64,000 nt of DNA from Erythrobacter sp. (GTDB lineage Bacteria > Pseudomonadota > Alphaproteobacteria > Sphingomonadales > Sphingomonadaceae): NCBI RefSeq assembly GCF_024305245.1, contig NZ_JAMWYX010000001.1, positions 124,001 through 188,000 on the forward strand, in the 5' to 3' direction. The translations under genes were made by a program, and so were the position numbers. Below the pieces are notes generated by a model. The model had not been told where the DNA came from, ran no database searches, and saw only the letters and a list, made by a program, of their open reading frames with translations. The number at the start of each line of letters is the position of its first letter. Within the stretch, counting starts at the first letter, position 1. Shown here piece after piece: positions 17,097 through 25,141 of this stretch.

Positions 17097-17491
17097 ATTG
17101 CAGGTCAGTCCTGTTTGTTCGTTGTGCTACCGGCCACCGGTTTTTCCGGGGTCTTAAACTGCCTCCCGTGCACCATTGCGCGGGCTTGCAGGGCAAGAGG
17201 CCGAGTGCTCCGCGTCGCCGGATGCGAAAACGCGAAGGTTCTTCAACCGTGAAAGATTGCGAGAACGGCCGCGCGCCTAGTCGAGCACCGGGCAAAAAGC
17301 AAGGATATTCCCCTCTGGCTCCCTGCGGCGCGGACCAGGCGGGCTGGCCTGTAGGAGACACATGAGACACTGTTCAGGACTCAAAAACCTGTTGCCGCTG
17401 CAATGGGGCAATACGGGCTGCATCGGGACAGGAAAAGGCGGGCGTGTCATAACGCGACTTTCCCGCATCGCGGACGAGTAGGAAAGCCCCG
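17097..17491. other. Non-coding spacer between cmk and rpsA
   Basis: This 395-base stretch holds no convincing gene. On the minus strand, arms GCGGG/CCCGC around 17433-17466 followed by a T-rich run could be a weak terminator for cmk. A CCGG-AAAAA-CCGG stem lies near 17133-17150 in the rpsA leader. TTGCTT-N17-TAGGCG (minus strand, around 17275-17305) is a possible but weak rpsA promoter. A G/C-rich segment at 17310-17370 could fold but matches no RNA family I know. Short open frames here lack ribosome sites. Confidence 0.5.
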
Positions 17492-18118
17492 TCAGGCCGT
17501 ACCCAACCGGGTGCGTACCGCCTCGATCACCGCCTCGATCGCCTGTTCACGGCCGAAACTGGTGGTGTCGATCACCAGCGCATCGGGCGCGGCGCGCAAA
17601 GGGGCATCGGCACGGTTGATGTCGCGCGCGTCGCGGCGGACGATGTCCTGCTCGATCTCGGCGAGCGGGATGTCGATTTCGCGGCCGGTCATTTCCAGCC
17701 ACCGCCGCCGCGCGCGTTCCTGCACACTGGCGGTCACAAACAGCTTCACGTCGGCATCGGGCGCGATGACGGTGCCGATATCGCGCCCGTCGAGCACCGC
17801 GCCGCCCGGTTGCAGCGCGAAGGCGCGCTGGCGTTCGTAAAGCGCACGGCGCACTGCCGGGTGCACCGAAACCCGACTGGCGAACCCGCCGGCTTCCTCT
17901 GAACGCAAGGCATCATCATCCAGCAACGCATCGGCAAAGTCGCACGCGGCCAGCGCCGCTGCCGGATCGTTCGGATCACCGCCGCCAAGCTGCACTTGCC
18001 GCCCGACCGCGCGGTAAAGCAGACCGGTATCCAGATGCGGCAGGCCGAAATGCGCGGCCAGTGCCTTGGCGATGGTGCCTTTCCCCGAAGCGGTAGGGCC
18101 GTCGACAGCGATAATCAT
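17492..18118 (-). CDS. cmk: Cytidylate kinase
   Basis: A 208-residue P-loop kinase that phosphorylates CMP and dCMP. The Walker A loop is GPTASGKGT (residues 7-15). LPHLDTGLLYRAVG, VLDGRDIGTVIAPDADVKLF and RARRRWLEM are the CMP-binding and lid segments of the family. It overlaps the stop of the S33 hydrolase gene by four bases. The run aroA, CBU_0592-type protein, hydrolase, cmk, then rpsA is an extended version of the widespread aroA-cmk-rpsA order. Confidence 0.96.
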   Translation of the reverse strand: MIIAVDGPTASGKGTIAKALAAHFGLPHLDTGLLYRAVGRQVQLGGGDPNDPAAALAACDFADALLDDDALRSEEAGGFASRVSVHPAVRRALYERQRAFALQPGGAVLDGRDIGTVIAPDADVKLFVTASVQERARRRWLEMTGREIDIPLAEIEQDIVRRDARDINRADAPLRAAPDALVIDTTSFGREQAIEAVIEAVRTRLGTA

Positions 18119-19134
18119 TCCGTAGTCTCGCGCGCGTCGATACGCATCATCCAGTCGCGATAGATCGCTTCGGCGACCGCGGGACGCTCACCGATGAACG
18201 CGTGCGACCCCCCGGGAACCACCGCCAGCTCTGCGCCGGGGGTCAGCGCGACGAAATCCTGCACGGTGTCGATCCGCGCTTCATCATATTGACCGACCAC
18301 GAACAGCACGCGGCTGCCATCGATCCGGGACAGTAGCGGCGTGGCGTCATAGTTGGCGAGCGAGCCCGACGCACGAAATTCGGTTGGTCCCCACATCGTG
18401 TTGTAGACCACGGCGTTCCCACCCTTGCCGCGATAACGCTGGCGAAAGGCGACGGCTTCGGGCGAGGGGGCAGGGCGGTCGGGACGGCCATTATAGGCGG
18501 CGTAGAAGGCGGCGGTTGCCGGTTCGCAGACGTCCGGCCCGGGCGGGGTCCGGCTTTCGCAGGCGCGGATTGCAGCGGCGACTTCATCCGGCAGGTCACG
18601 GATCAGCAGATTGGTGCCGGTGATCCAGTGCGGGGTGGAAATGAACGTGCCACTCAGCACCGCAGAGGCGGTGTGCTGTGGGTATGCAGCCGCATATTCG
18701 AGCGCAAGCGCCGATCCCCAGCTGTGGCCGATTACGTGCCAGCGTTCGACTCCGAGGCTCTGGCGGATCGCTTCGAGCTCGGCAACGAAGCGCTCGACCC
18801 GCCAGTTTGCCGGGTTTTCGGGGCGGTCGGACATGCCGCTGTCGAGCTGGTCGTAAAGGATGACGGCGCGCTGATCGGCAAGGCTCAGCAGCCCGCCGAA
18901 GCCCAGATGCGTACCGCCGGGGCCGCCGTGGATGATGATGACGGGGGTTGGCCCTTCGCCGATCACGCCGTTGACCCGCGCCCACACCTTCCCGCCCTCG
19001 ACAGAAACGCGATGTTCGGAGGTGGCAACCGACCAATCGGCTGCCGGGTCGTCAGGGAGAGCGCCGGTGTCCTGCGCCTGTGCGGCAAACGGCAGCAGGG
19101 CCAGCGCCGCGGCTGCGAGTATTCTGCAGATCAT
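18115..19134 (-). CDS. Secreted S33-type alpha/beta hydrolase (prolyl aminopeptidase-like)
   Basis: A 339-residue alpha/beta hydrolase with a signal peptide (MICRILAAAALALLPFAAQA, cleavage near AQA-QD), so probably periplasmic. The oxyanion motif IIHGGPGGTHLG and the nucleophile elbow GHSWGSAL are the S33 proline iminopeptidase signatures. The acid is the Asp in VGQYDEA and the His is in PGGSHAF. Four cysteines may form disulfides, fitting export. Substrate is unknown, perhaps N-terminal Pro peptides. It overlaps both flanking genes by four bases and sits between a CBU_0592-type membrane protein and cmk. Confidence 0.88.
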   Translation of the reverse strand: MICRILAAAALALLPFAAQAQDTGALPDDPAADWSVATSEHRVSVEGGKVWARVNGVIGEGPTPVIIIHGGPGGTHLGFGGLLSLADQRAVILYDQLDSGMSDRPENPANWRVERFVAELEAIRQSLGVERWHVIGHSWGSALALEYAAAYPQHTASAVLSGTFISTPHWITGTNLLIRDLPDEVAAAIRACESRTPPGPDVCEPATAAFYAAYNGRPDRPAPSPEAVAFRQRYRGKGGNAVVYNTMWGPTEFRASGSLANYDATPLLSRIDGSRVLFVVGQYDEARIDTVQDFVALTPGAELAVVPGGSHAFIGERPAVAEAIYRDWMMRIDARETTE

Positions 19135-19412
19135 CGCTGTTCTCCCTCAGAGGCGCTCGCCCGCCATGCGCGCACGAGCCCGAAAATCGCGATCGCGGCC
19201 CAGAAGCCTTCGAGCACGAGGCTGGCCCAGTTGGTGTGGACTAGTAGCGACACCGTCAGCAACGCCGCGCCCGTCAGGTTGGTGCCATGCAGCAGGAACG
19301 GGTTGGTCTGCTTCGCCAGCGTCAGGTAGGCATAGGCGCCGATGATGCAGGCGGTGCCGCACAGGCCGACGATGCTGGCCCAGTCGAGCGGGGCGTCAAG
19401 CGGAGTGGTCAT
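19131..19412 (-). CDS. CBU_0592-type small membrane protein
   Basis: A 93-residue protein with three predicted membrane helices: about residues 11-31 (IVGLCGTACIIGAYAYLTLA), 40-57 (LLHGTNLTGAALLTVSLL) and 62-82 (ASLVLEGFWAAIAIFGLVRA). Such three-helix proteins with an early GAYAYLT-like and a later EGFWAAIAIFGL motif are annotated as CBU_0592-like and have no assigned function. ATGA overlaps join it to aroA upstream and to the S33 hydrolase downstream. It is therefore co-translated with aroA. Confidence 0.85.
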   Translation of the reverse strand: MTTPLDAPLDWASIVGLCGTACIIGAYAYLTLAKQTNPFLLHGTNLTGAALLTVSLLVHTNWASLVLEGFWAAIAIFGLVRAWRASASEGEQR

Positions 19413-20728
19413 CGCCCGGCCTCGTCGAGCAGGCCCATGAAGGTGGGGAAACTGGTGTTGATCGGGGCGGTATCGTCCACATTGACGCCATGACGGCTCA
19501 CCAGGCCCGCCACCGCCATGCTCATAGCGATACGGTGGTCGAGCCGGGTGGCGACGCTTGCACCGGCGGGCGTGCCGGACAGCGGTTCGCCGCCGGCGCC
19601 GTGGATGGTGAGGCCGTCTTCATGCTCATCCACCCGCGCGCCCGCCAATTGTAGCGCGGCGGCCATCGCGGCGAGGCGGTCGCTTTCCTTGACCCGCAAT
19701 TCCTCCAGCCCGGTCGTGCGGGTGGTGCCGCTCGCCAGAGCGGCGGCAACGAACAGCACCGGGAATTCGTCGATCATCGAGGGCGCGAGGGCGGGGTCGA
19801 TATCAATGCCGGTGAGCTGCGCATGGCGCACCCGCAGATCGGCGACCGGTTCGCCGCCGACTTCGCGCGCATCGACTTCGGTGATGTCCGCGCCCATCTG
19901 GCGCAGCACTTCGAGCAATCCGGCGCGGGTCGGGTTGAGGCCGACATTGCGTATCGTCAGGTCGCTGCCCGGAACGATGCTGGCCGCAACCATGAAGAAC
20001 GCCGCCGAGGAGGGGTCGCCGGGCACGGTCACGTCCATCGGCTTGAGGTCGGCCTCGCCGTGAATGGCGATGATCCGCTCTCCGCCTTCTTCCGCGATTT
20101 CGAGCTTGGCACCGAAACCGGTCAGCATCCGCTCGGTATGGTCGCGGGTCGGCACCGGCTCGATCACGCGGGTCATCCCCGGCGTGTTCAGGCCCGCCAG
20201 CAGCACCGCGCTCTTGACCTGCGCGCTCGCCACCGGGAGCCGGTATGTGATCGGTACGGCGGGCGCAGCGCCGCGCAGCATCAGCGGGAGGGTGCCGCCC
20301 GGCGAGGCTTCGATGCTCGCGCCCATCTGTGCCAGCGGGGCGATCACGCGGTTCATCGGGCGGCCCGAAAGGCTGGCATCGCCCACAAAGGTCGCAGTGA
20401 TCGCGTGGCTGGCGACAAGGCCCATCAGCAGCCGGGTCGAGGTGCCCGAATTGCCCATGTCGAGCGCCTGTTTCGGCTCCAGCAGGCTGCCGAGTCCTGC
20501 GCCGTGCACTGTCCATGTGCCGTCATCGCTGCGGGTGATATCTGCCCCGAACTGGCGCATCGCGGCGGCGGTCGCCAGCACATCCTCGCCTTCGAGCAGG
20601 CCGGTAATCCGGCTCCGCCCCACGGCAAGCCCGGCGAACATCAGCGCGCGGTGGCTGATCGACTTGTCGCCCGGAACGCGGATAGTGCCGCGCAGGGGGC
20701 CGGATGGCGCAAAGGTGTGGCTGGTCAT
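19409..20728 (-). CDS. aroA: 3-phosphoshikimate 1-carboxyvinyltransferase (EPSP synthase)
   Basis: This enzyme joins PEP to shikimate 3-phosphate in the chorismate pathway. The start MTSHTFAPSGPLRGTIRVPG at 20728 gives 439 residues. GDKSISHRALM at residues 20-30 carries the PEP-binding Lys22. LDMGNSGTSTRLLMGL is the second conserved block, with Gly-Asn-Ser-Gly-Thr-Ser followed by Arg. The run of Ala residues and MGNSGTSTR resemble class II enzymes, though sensitivity to inhibitors cannot be judged. It is divergent from the FYDLN gene, heads a four-gene unit with 4-base overlaps, and precedes cmk-rpsA. Confidence 0.96.
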   Translation of the reverse strand: MTSHTFAPSGPLRGTIRVPGDKSISHRALMFAGLAVGRSRITGLLEGEDVLATAAAMRQFGADITRSDDGTWTVHGAGLGSLLEPKQALDMGNSGTSTRLLMGLVASHAITATFVGDASLSGRPMNRVIAPLAQMGASIEASPGGTLPLMLRGAAPAVPITYRLPVASAQVKSAVLLAGLNTPGMTRVIEPVPTRDHTERMLTGFGAKLEIAEEGGERIIAIHGEADLKPMDVTVPGDPSSAAFFMVAASIVPGSDLTIRNVGLNPTRAGLLEVLRQMGADITEVDAREVGGEPVADLRVRHAQLTGIDIDPALAPSMIDEFPVLFVAAALASGTTRTTGLEELRVKESDRLAAMAAALQLAGARVDEHEDGLTIHGAGGEPLSGTPAGASVATRLDHRIAMSMAVAGLVSRHGVNVDDTAPINTSFPTFMGLLDEAGR

Positions 20729-20912
20729 CAGGCGGCGGTCTTTGACAGCGCCCCGCGCTTCTGGCAAGGCGCGCCGCGCGCGGGCCGGGACGCTCTTGAT
20801 CATGCTCTTGATAAAGGGCTTGCCGGAACCCACAAATCCTGAACAAGTCACCCGTGATTGTGAATCCGTTTCGCTTGCCCCTGCCGGGGTCGGCCAGTTT
20901 TGAGGAATGAAA

Positions 20913-21251
20913 ATGGCAAAGCCCGAATGGGGTACCAAGCGTACCTGTCCCAAGTGCGGGGAACGTTTCTACGACCTGGGCAAGGATGACCCGGTCACCT
21001 GCATCGAGTGCGGCGAAAATTGGTCGCCCGAGCCGGTGCTGAAGTCCAAACAGCCGATTCCGTTCGAGGAAGAAAAGAAGAAGAAAGACGTCGAGGCCGA
21101 TTCCGATCTGGGCGGCGATGAGACCGATGATCTCGATGACATCGAGGACATCGACGACGATGACGATTCGCCCGATAATGATGTCGATCTCGGCGGAGAC
21201 GACGATCTCGGCGTTGCCACGAACAAGGGCGACGACGACGACGAATCCTGA
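20913..21251 (+). CDS. TIGR02300/FYDLN acidic protein
   Basis: A 112-residue protein of the alphaproteobacterial FYDLN acid family of unknown function. The N-terminus AKPEWGTKRTCPKCGERFYD is diagnostic, with two CxxC pairs (CPKC and CIEC) forming a zinc-ribbon-like module, then a short basic patch (EEEKKKKDVE). The second half is almost pure Asp/Glu with Gly and Ser, a highly acidic tail. I prefer the ATG at 20913 because GAGGA lies 6 bases upstream; an ATG at 20907 lies directly against that site. It is divergent from aroA. Confidence 0.93.
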   Translation: MAKPEWGTKRTCPKCGERFYDLGKDDPVTCIECGENWSPEPVLKSKQPIPFEEEKKKKDVEADSDLGGDETDDLDDIEDIDDDDDSPDNDVDLGGDDDLGVATNKGDDDDES

Positions 21252-21372
21252 TGTTCCGCACGCCATCCGGCGTGCGAAATTCTCGGCTGGTCAGCCTTGC
21301 GGTTGCGTTGCAACCGTTTCAGCGATCGGCATTCGGTTTGGCTACTATCGCGCCGGATCGATCAAAATACAC

Positions 21373-21399
21373 TTGCAATGGGAGGGCGGCCCTTATAAT
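21373..21399 (+). promoter_or_regulatory. Promoter of the tRNA-Ala gene
   Basis: TTGCAA (21373-21378), a 15-base spacer and a perfect TATAAT (21394-21399) lie about 50 bases before the tRNA. The TATAAT falls in the loop of a strong hairpin (GGGAGGGCGGCC at 21380-21391 with GGCCGCCTCCC at 21400-21410), which may itself end the upstream FYDLN transcript. A 15-base spacer is short for a sigma70 promoter. Confidence 0.5.
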
Positions 21400-21451
21400 G
21401 GCCGCCTCCCGCAAGCAGAGCGCAATGCTTTGCTCGCATGATGACTGGCTC

Positions 21452-21527
21452 GGGGCCTTAGCTCAGCTGGGAGAGCGCAACACTGGCAGTGTTGAGGTCA
21501 GCGGTTCGATCCCGCTAGGCTCCACCA
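21452..21527 (+). tRNA. tRNA-Ala (anticodon GGC)
   Basis: A 76-base cloverleaf with encoded CCA. The acceptor strands GGGGCCT and AGGCTCC pair and include the G3:U70 wobble that identifies alanine tRNAs. The anticodon arm is CAACA-CTGGCAG-TGTTG, giving anticodon GGC (codon GCC). The T arm has GGTTCGATCCC. It lies in the spacer between the FYDLN gene and ffh. Confidence 0.97.
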
Positions 21528-21656
21528 GTCATTCTGATCCAAGTCGGAGAGTTCGCCCCTCGGGGGCCCTTTTCGCAACGCTGGCTGACGAGGTTTCGTC
21601 CGCCGGCGTTTTTCGCGTATTCCGGGGCCCACGGTTCCCGGCAGGAGAAGTTGGCG

Positions 21657-23138
21657 ATGTTTGACACTCTGTCCGACCGTCTTGGCGGGGTCTTTGACAA
21701 GCTCAAGGGCCGCGGCGCGCTGCGCGAACAGGACGTGCGCGATGCCATGCGCGAAGTGCGGATCGCGCTGCTAGAAGCCGATGTCGCGCTCCCTGTCGCC
21801 CGCCGCTTTATCGATGCCGTCACCGAAAAGGCTGTCGGTCAGGACGTGCTCAAGTCGGTCACTCCCGGCCAGCAGGTCATCAAGATCGTCCATGACGAGC
21901 TGGTGGCGACGCTCGGCGGGATGGAGACCGAGGGTCTGAACCTCGATGCCAAGCCGCCGGTCGTGATCATGATGGTCGGCCTGCAGGGCTCGGGCAAGAC
22001 CACCACCACCGCCAAAATCGCCAAACTGATCCGCGAACGCCACGGCAAGAAAGCGCTGATGGCCTCGCTCGACGTCAATCGTCCGGCCGCGCAGGAACAG
22101 CTTGCGGTGCTGGGCACGCAGGTGGACGTCGCGACCCTGCCGATCGTGCAGGGCCAGCAGCCGGTCGACATTGCGCGGCGCGCGATGGAAGCGGCGCGCT
22201 TGCAGAATTACGACGTGTTGCTGCTCGACACCGCGGGCCGCCTGCATGTCGATGATGCGCTGATGGCCGAGATGAAGGCGGTCGCGGGCGTTTCGACGCC
22301 GGGCGAAGTGCTGCTGGTGGTCGATTCGCTCACCGGTCAGGACGCGGTCAACGTCGCGCAGAGCTTCTCGGGCGAAGTGCCGCTGACCGGCGTGGTGTTG
22401 ACCCGCATGGACGGCGATGCGCGCGGCGGCGCGGCGCTTTCGATGCGTGCGGTCACCGGCAAGCCGATCAAATTTGCAGGCACCGGCGAAAAGCTCGACG
22501 CGATCGAAGTGTTCCGCCCCGGATCGGTCGCGGACCGCATTCTCGGCATGGGCGACGTTGTCAGCCTGGTCGAGCGCGCGGCTGCGACGATCAAGGAAGA
22601 AGACGCCGAAAAGCTTGCCCGCAACATGGAGAAGGGCAAGTTCGATCTCGACGATCTTGCCATGCAACTGCGCCAGATGCGGCAGATGGGCGGGCTGGGG
22701 ATGCTCGCCGGAATGATGCCGGGCATGAAGAAGGCCAAGGCGGCGATGGCGTCTTCGGGCATGGACGACAAGGTGCTGGTGCATCTCGAAGCGGTGATCT
22801 CCTCGATGACTCCGAAGGAGCGCTCCAATCCCGACCTGATGAACGCCAAGCGCAAAAAGCGCGTTGCGGCGGGCAGCGGCACCGATGTGCAGACGGTCAA
22901 CAAACTCCTGAAGATGCATCAGGAAATGGCCCGCGCCATGAAGCAGATCAAGAAGATGGGCGGCATGAAAGGCCTTGCCGCCATGTTCGGCGGCGGCGGC
23001 GGCGGCGGAATGGGCGGCATGGGCGGTCTTGGCGGCGGCGGCGCAGGTGGCCTTCCCGGTCTGGGCGGCCCCGGCGGAATGGGCGGCCCGATGGGCGGTT
23101 TGCCCGGTCTGGGCGGCCCTCCGCGCGGCAAGAAATAG
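21657..23138 (+). CDS. ffh: Signal recognition particle protein Ffh
   Basis: The 493-residue GTPase subunit of the bacterial SRP targets nascent membrane proteins to FtsY. N-terminal helical bundle, then the G domain with P-loop GLQGSGKTTTTAK (about 108-120), DTAGRLHVDD and TRMDGDARGGAAL, followed by the Met-rich M domain (MRQMGGLGMLAGMMPGMKKA) that binds SRP RNA and signal peptides. The last 50 residues are a Gly/Met/Pro-rich low-complexity tail, common in sphingomonads. AGGAGAAG precedes the ATG at 21657; an in-frame TTG at 21651 is less likely. It is followed by rpsP. Confidence 0.97.
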   Translation: MFDTLSDRLGGVFDKLKGRGALREQDVRDAMREVRIALLEADVALPVARRFIDAVTEKAVGQDVLKSVTPGQQVIKIVHDELVATLGGMETEGLNLDAKPPVVIMMVGLQGSGKTTTTAKIAKLIRERHGKKALMASLDVNRPAAQEQLAVLGTQVDVATLPIVQGQQPVDIARRAMEAARLQNYDVLLLDTAGRLHVDDALMAEMKAVAGVSTPGEVLLVVDSLTGQDAVNVAQSFSGEVPLTGVVLTRMDGDARGGAALSMRAVTGKPIKFAGTGEKLDAIEVFRPGSVADRILGMGDVVSLVERAAATIKEEDAEKLARNMEKGKFDLDDLAMQLRQMRQMGGLGMLAGMMPGMKKAKAAMASSGMDDKVLVHLEAVISSMTPKERSNPDLMNAKRKKRVAAGSGTDVQTVNKLLKMHQEMARAMKQIKKMGGMKGLAAMFGGGGGGGMGGMGGLGGGGAGGLPGLGGPGGMGGPMGGLPGLGGPPRGKK

Positions 23139-23191
23139 ATTTCAGTTCAATAGTTAAAGTTCAATTAATTCCAATCGAAAGGTAACATCAA

Positions 23192-23743
23192 ATGTCCATT
23201 TCCATCCGGCTTTCGCGCGGCGGTGCCAAGAAGCGTCCCTATTACCGTATCGTCGTGGCCGACACCCGCAGCCCGCGCGACGGCAAGTATCTCGAACAGA
23301 TCGGCACCTATAACCCGCTGCTCGCCAAGGACAGCGCCGAGCGTGTGAAGTTGAGCGAAGACCGCGCCCGTTACTGGCTCGGCGTCGGCGCGCAGCCGAC
23401 CGACCGCGTTGCCCGCTTCCTCGACGCCGCCGGCGTGCTCGAGCGCGCGGCGCGCAGCAACCCCAAGAAGGGCGAGCCGGGCGAGAAGGCCAAGGAACGC
23501 GCTGAAGAGCGTGCAGCGAAGATCGCCGAAGCCGAAGAAGCCGCTCGCACCGCTGAGGAAGAAGCCAAGGCCGCTGCCGCAGCACCCGCCGCTGAAGAAG
23601 CTCCGGCTGAAGAGGCGCCGGCTGATGAAGCTCCCGCCGAGGAAGCTGCCGCTGAAGAAGCGCCTGCCGCTGAAGAAGCGCCTGCTGCCGAAGCTGCTCC
23701 GGCCGCTGACGAGCCTGCCGCCGAAGAAAAGACCGAAGGCTGA
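23192..23743 (+). CDS. rpsP: 30S ribosomal protein S16 with long Ala/Glu extension
   Basis: Residues 1-80 are a normal S16: [34 protein letters not shown] and [20 protein letters not shown]. The rest, to residue 183, is a charged helix ([20 protein letters not shown]) and then a low-complexity tail made of repeated [10 protein letters not shown] units. S16 is usually 80-90 residues, so the protein is about double length, as in several alphaproteobacteria. The tail is probably disordered on the ribosome surface. It heads the rpsP-rimM-trmD-rplS block. Confidence 0.97.
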   Translation: MSISIRLSRGGAKKRPYYRIVVADTRSPRDGKYLEQIGTYNPLLAKDSAERVKLSEDRARYWLGVGAQPTDRVARFLDAAGVLERAARSNPKKGEPGEKAKERAEERAAKIAEAEEAARTAEEEAKAAAAAPAAEEAPAEEAPADEAPAEEAAAEEAPAAEEAPAAEAAPAADEPAAEEKTEG

Positions 23744-23751
23744 TTGCCGGA

Positions 23752-24252
23752 ATGACCAAGCCCGTCACCCTCGCCGCCATTGCCGGCGCACACGGGGTGG
23801 CGGGCGAGGTGCGCCTGAAGCTGTTCGGGGAGAGCGTGGCGGGGCTTTCCAGCCACAAGAGCTTCAATGACGGCGCGCTCACGCTGCTGAAAATCCGCGA
23901 CGACGGGAAGGGCGGGGCGGTCGCCCGCTTTGCTGAAAGCACCAGCCGCGCCGATGCGGAGCGGCTGCGCAGCACCCTGCTGACCGTTCCCCGCGATGCG
24001 CTGCCGCCGCTGCAAGAGGGCGAGTTCTATCACGCCGATCTGCTCGGCCTGCCGGTAGTCACCGACACCGGTGAGCCAGTCGGCAACGTGCTCGCGATCG
24101 AGAATTTCGGTGCTACCGACATTATCGAGATCACCCGCGATCCGGTGCCCGAAAAGGGGCCGAAGACCTTCATGGTGCCGATGATCCCGGCCGCGGTGCT
24201 GGAGTGGGACGAACACCGGCTTGTGATTGCGAGCGCTTTCGCCGAAGACTAG
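23752..24252 (+). CDS. rimM: Ribosome maturation factor RimM
   Basis: A 166-residue protein that helps assemble the 30S head and binds S19. The N-terminal RimM barrel opens KPVTLAAIAGAHGVAGEVRL, with a GAHGV..GEVRL landmark. The second PRC barrel contains EGEFYHADLLGLPVVTDTGE and ends with PMIPAAVLEWDEHRLVI. It starts 8 bases after the rpsP stop. In most bacteria trmD follows directly; here five accessory genes come between. Confidence 0.95.
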   Translation: MTKPVTLAAIAGAHGVAGEVRLKLFGESVAGLSSHKSFNDGALTLLKIRDDGKGGAVARFAESTSRADAERLRSTLLTVPRDALPPLQEGEFYHADLLGLPVVTDTGEPVGNVLAIENFGATDIIEITRDPVPEKGPKTFMVPMIPAAVLEWDEHRLVIASAFAED

Positions 24253-24257
24253 GGGCC

Positions 24258-24581
24258 ATGCTTACTGCCCTCATCGCAATCGTGCTGTTTGTGCTGTTCA
24301 TCCAGATGGTCACGCTTGGCGCAGTGCTGCTGACGCGGTTCGTTTTGGGTCGGCAAAGCCGGGCGCGCCGGGTGTTCGTGGCCGTCATGTGCGGTCCGCT
24401 AGCGATGATCGTGCCGACCTTCGGGTTGATCTATTCGGAGCAGGGTAACTTCGATCCCGAGCAGTTTGTCGGAATCGGCATATTGCTGGCGGTCGGTGCG
24501 ATGATCGCATGGCCGGTAGCCCACTTCGCCACGCGGCGGCTCGACCGGCTGACGCAGTTCGACCCCCGTGTTTTCGATTAG
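24258..24581 (+). CDS. Small membrane protein between rimM and trmD
   Basis: A 107-residue protein that I do not recognise. Three membrane helices are predicted at about residues 3-28 (ALIAIVLFVLFIQMVTLGAV), 39-57 (FVAVMCGPLAMIVPTFGLIY) and 70-89 (IGILLAVGAMIAWPVAHFA). The start at 24258 lies 5 bases after rimM; a longer frame would overlap rimM. The next gene begins 2 bases after its stop. It belongs to a co-directional set of five genes inserted into the rimM-trmD interval, and its function is unknown. Confidence 0.7.
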   Translation: MLTALIAIVLFVLFIQMVTLGAVLLTRFVLGRQSRARRVFVAVMCGPLAMIVPTFGLIYSEQGNFDPEQFVGIGILLAVGAMIAWPVAHFATRRLDRLTQFDPRVFD

Positions 24582-24583
24582 CC

Positions 24584-25141
24584 ATGCCAATGCCAGCGCC
24601 AGCGGTTGAGACGGAACTCTGGCATCGCATTGCGGCCCACCAGATCGGCCCATCGGGCGCATCGCTCACCTTCGCCGCGCGCCTCGCCCGCGAAAACCGC
24701 TGGAGCCTCGCGTATGCCGAACGGGTGATCTTTGAATACCGGCGCTTCTGCTATCTGGCGGTCACCGCCGGGCATCAGGTCACCCCGTCCGACGCCGTGG
24801 ATCAGGCGTGGCACCTCCATCTCACCTATTCGCGCGACTACTGGCAGACCTTCTGTCCTGATGTGTTGTGCACAGACCTGCACCACGGCCCGACCAAGGG
24901 CGGATCGACCGAACGCGATCGCTTCTACCGACAATATGCCGCAACTCTCGCAGCTTACGAGACCAGCTTCGGCGAGGCGCCGCCAGCGGACATCTGGCCC
25001 TCGGCCACAAGGCGGTTTTCCCGCGATCCGCAGAGTGTGCGCGTTAACTTTTTCGATGTTATCGTCCTTAGACGCCGGGTCGCTCTGGCGCTGGGTCTGG
25101 CCGCTTTGGTGGCGGGCTGGCTCGCGGGAAGGATAATGTAA
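24584..25141 (+). CDS. Glycine-rich-domain-protein-like (GRDP-type) protein with C-terminal anchor
   Basis: A 185-residue protein. The core has the spacing of the GRDP-like domain (PF07173): WHRIAAHQI, then ERVIFEYRRFCYL, and the characteristic D-x-x-WHLHL segment (VDQAWHLHLTYSRDYW) with later LHHGPTKGG and YRQYAATLAAYE. The histidines suggest a possible metal site. The last 22 residues are a membrane helix (ALALGLAALVAGWLAGRIM). It overlaps the following TIGR04222 gene by one base (TAATG). From memory these two families tend to be neighbours, but no function is established. Confidence 0.75.
   Translation: MPMPAPAVETELWHRIAAHQIGPSGASLTFAARLARENRWSLAYAERVIFEYRRFCYLAVTAGHQVTPSDAVDQAWHLHLTYSRDYWQTFCPDVLCTDLHHGPTKGGSTERDRFYRQYAATLAAYETSFGEAPPADIWPSATRRFSRDPQSVRVNFFDVIVLRRRVALALGLAALVAGWLAGRIM

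Noticed and set aside
15846-17252. A 468-codon plus-strand frame opposite rpsA
   Set aside because: The rpsA strand encodes repeated S1 domains. The opposite frame shows only mirrored composition.
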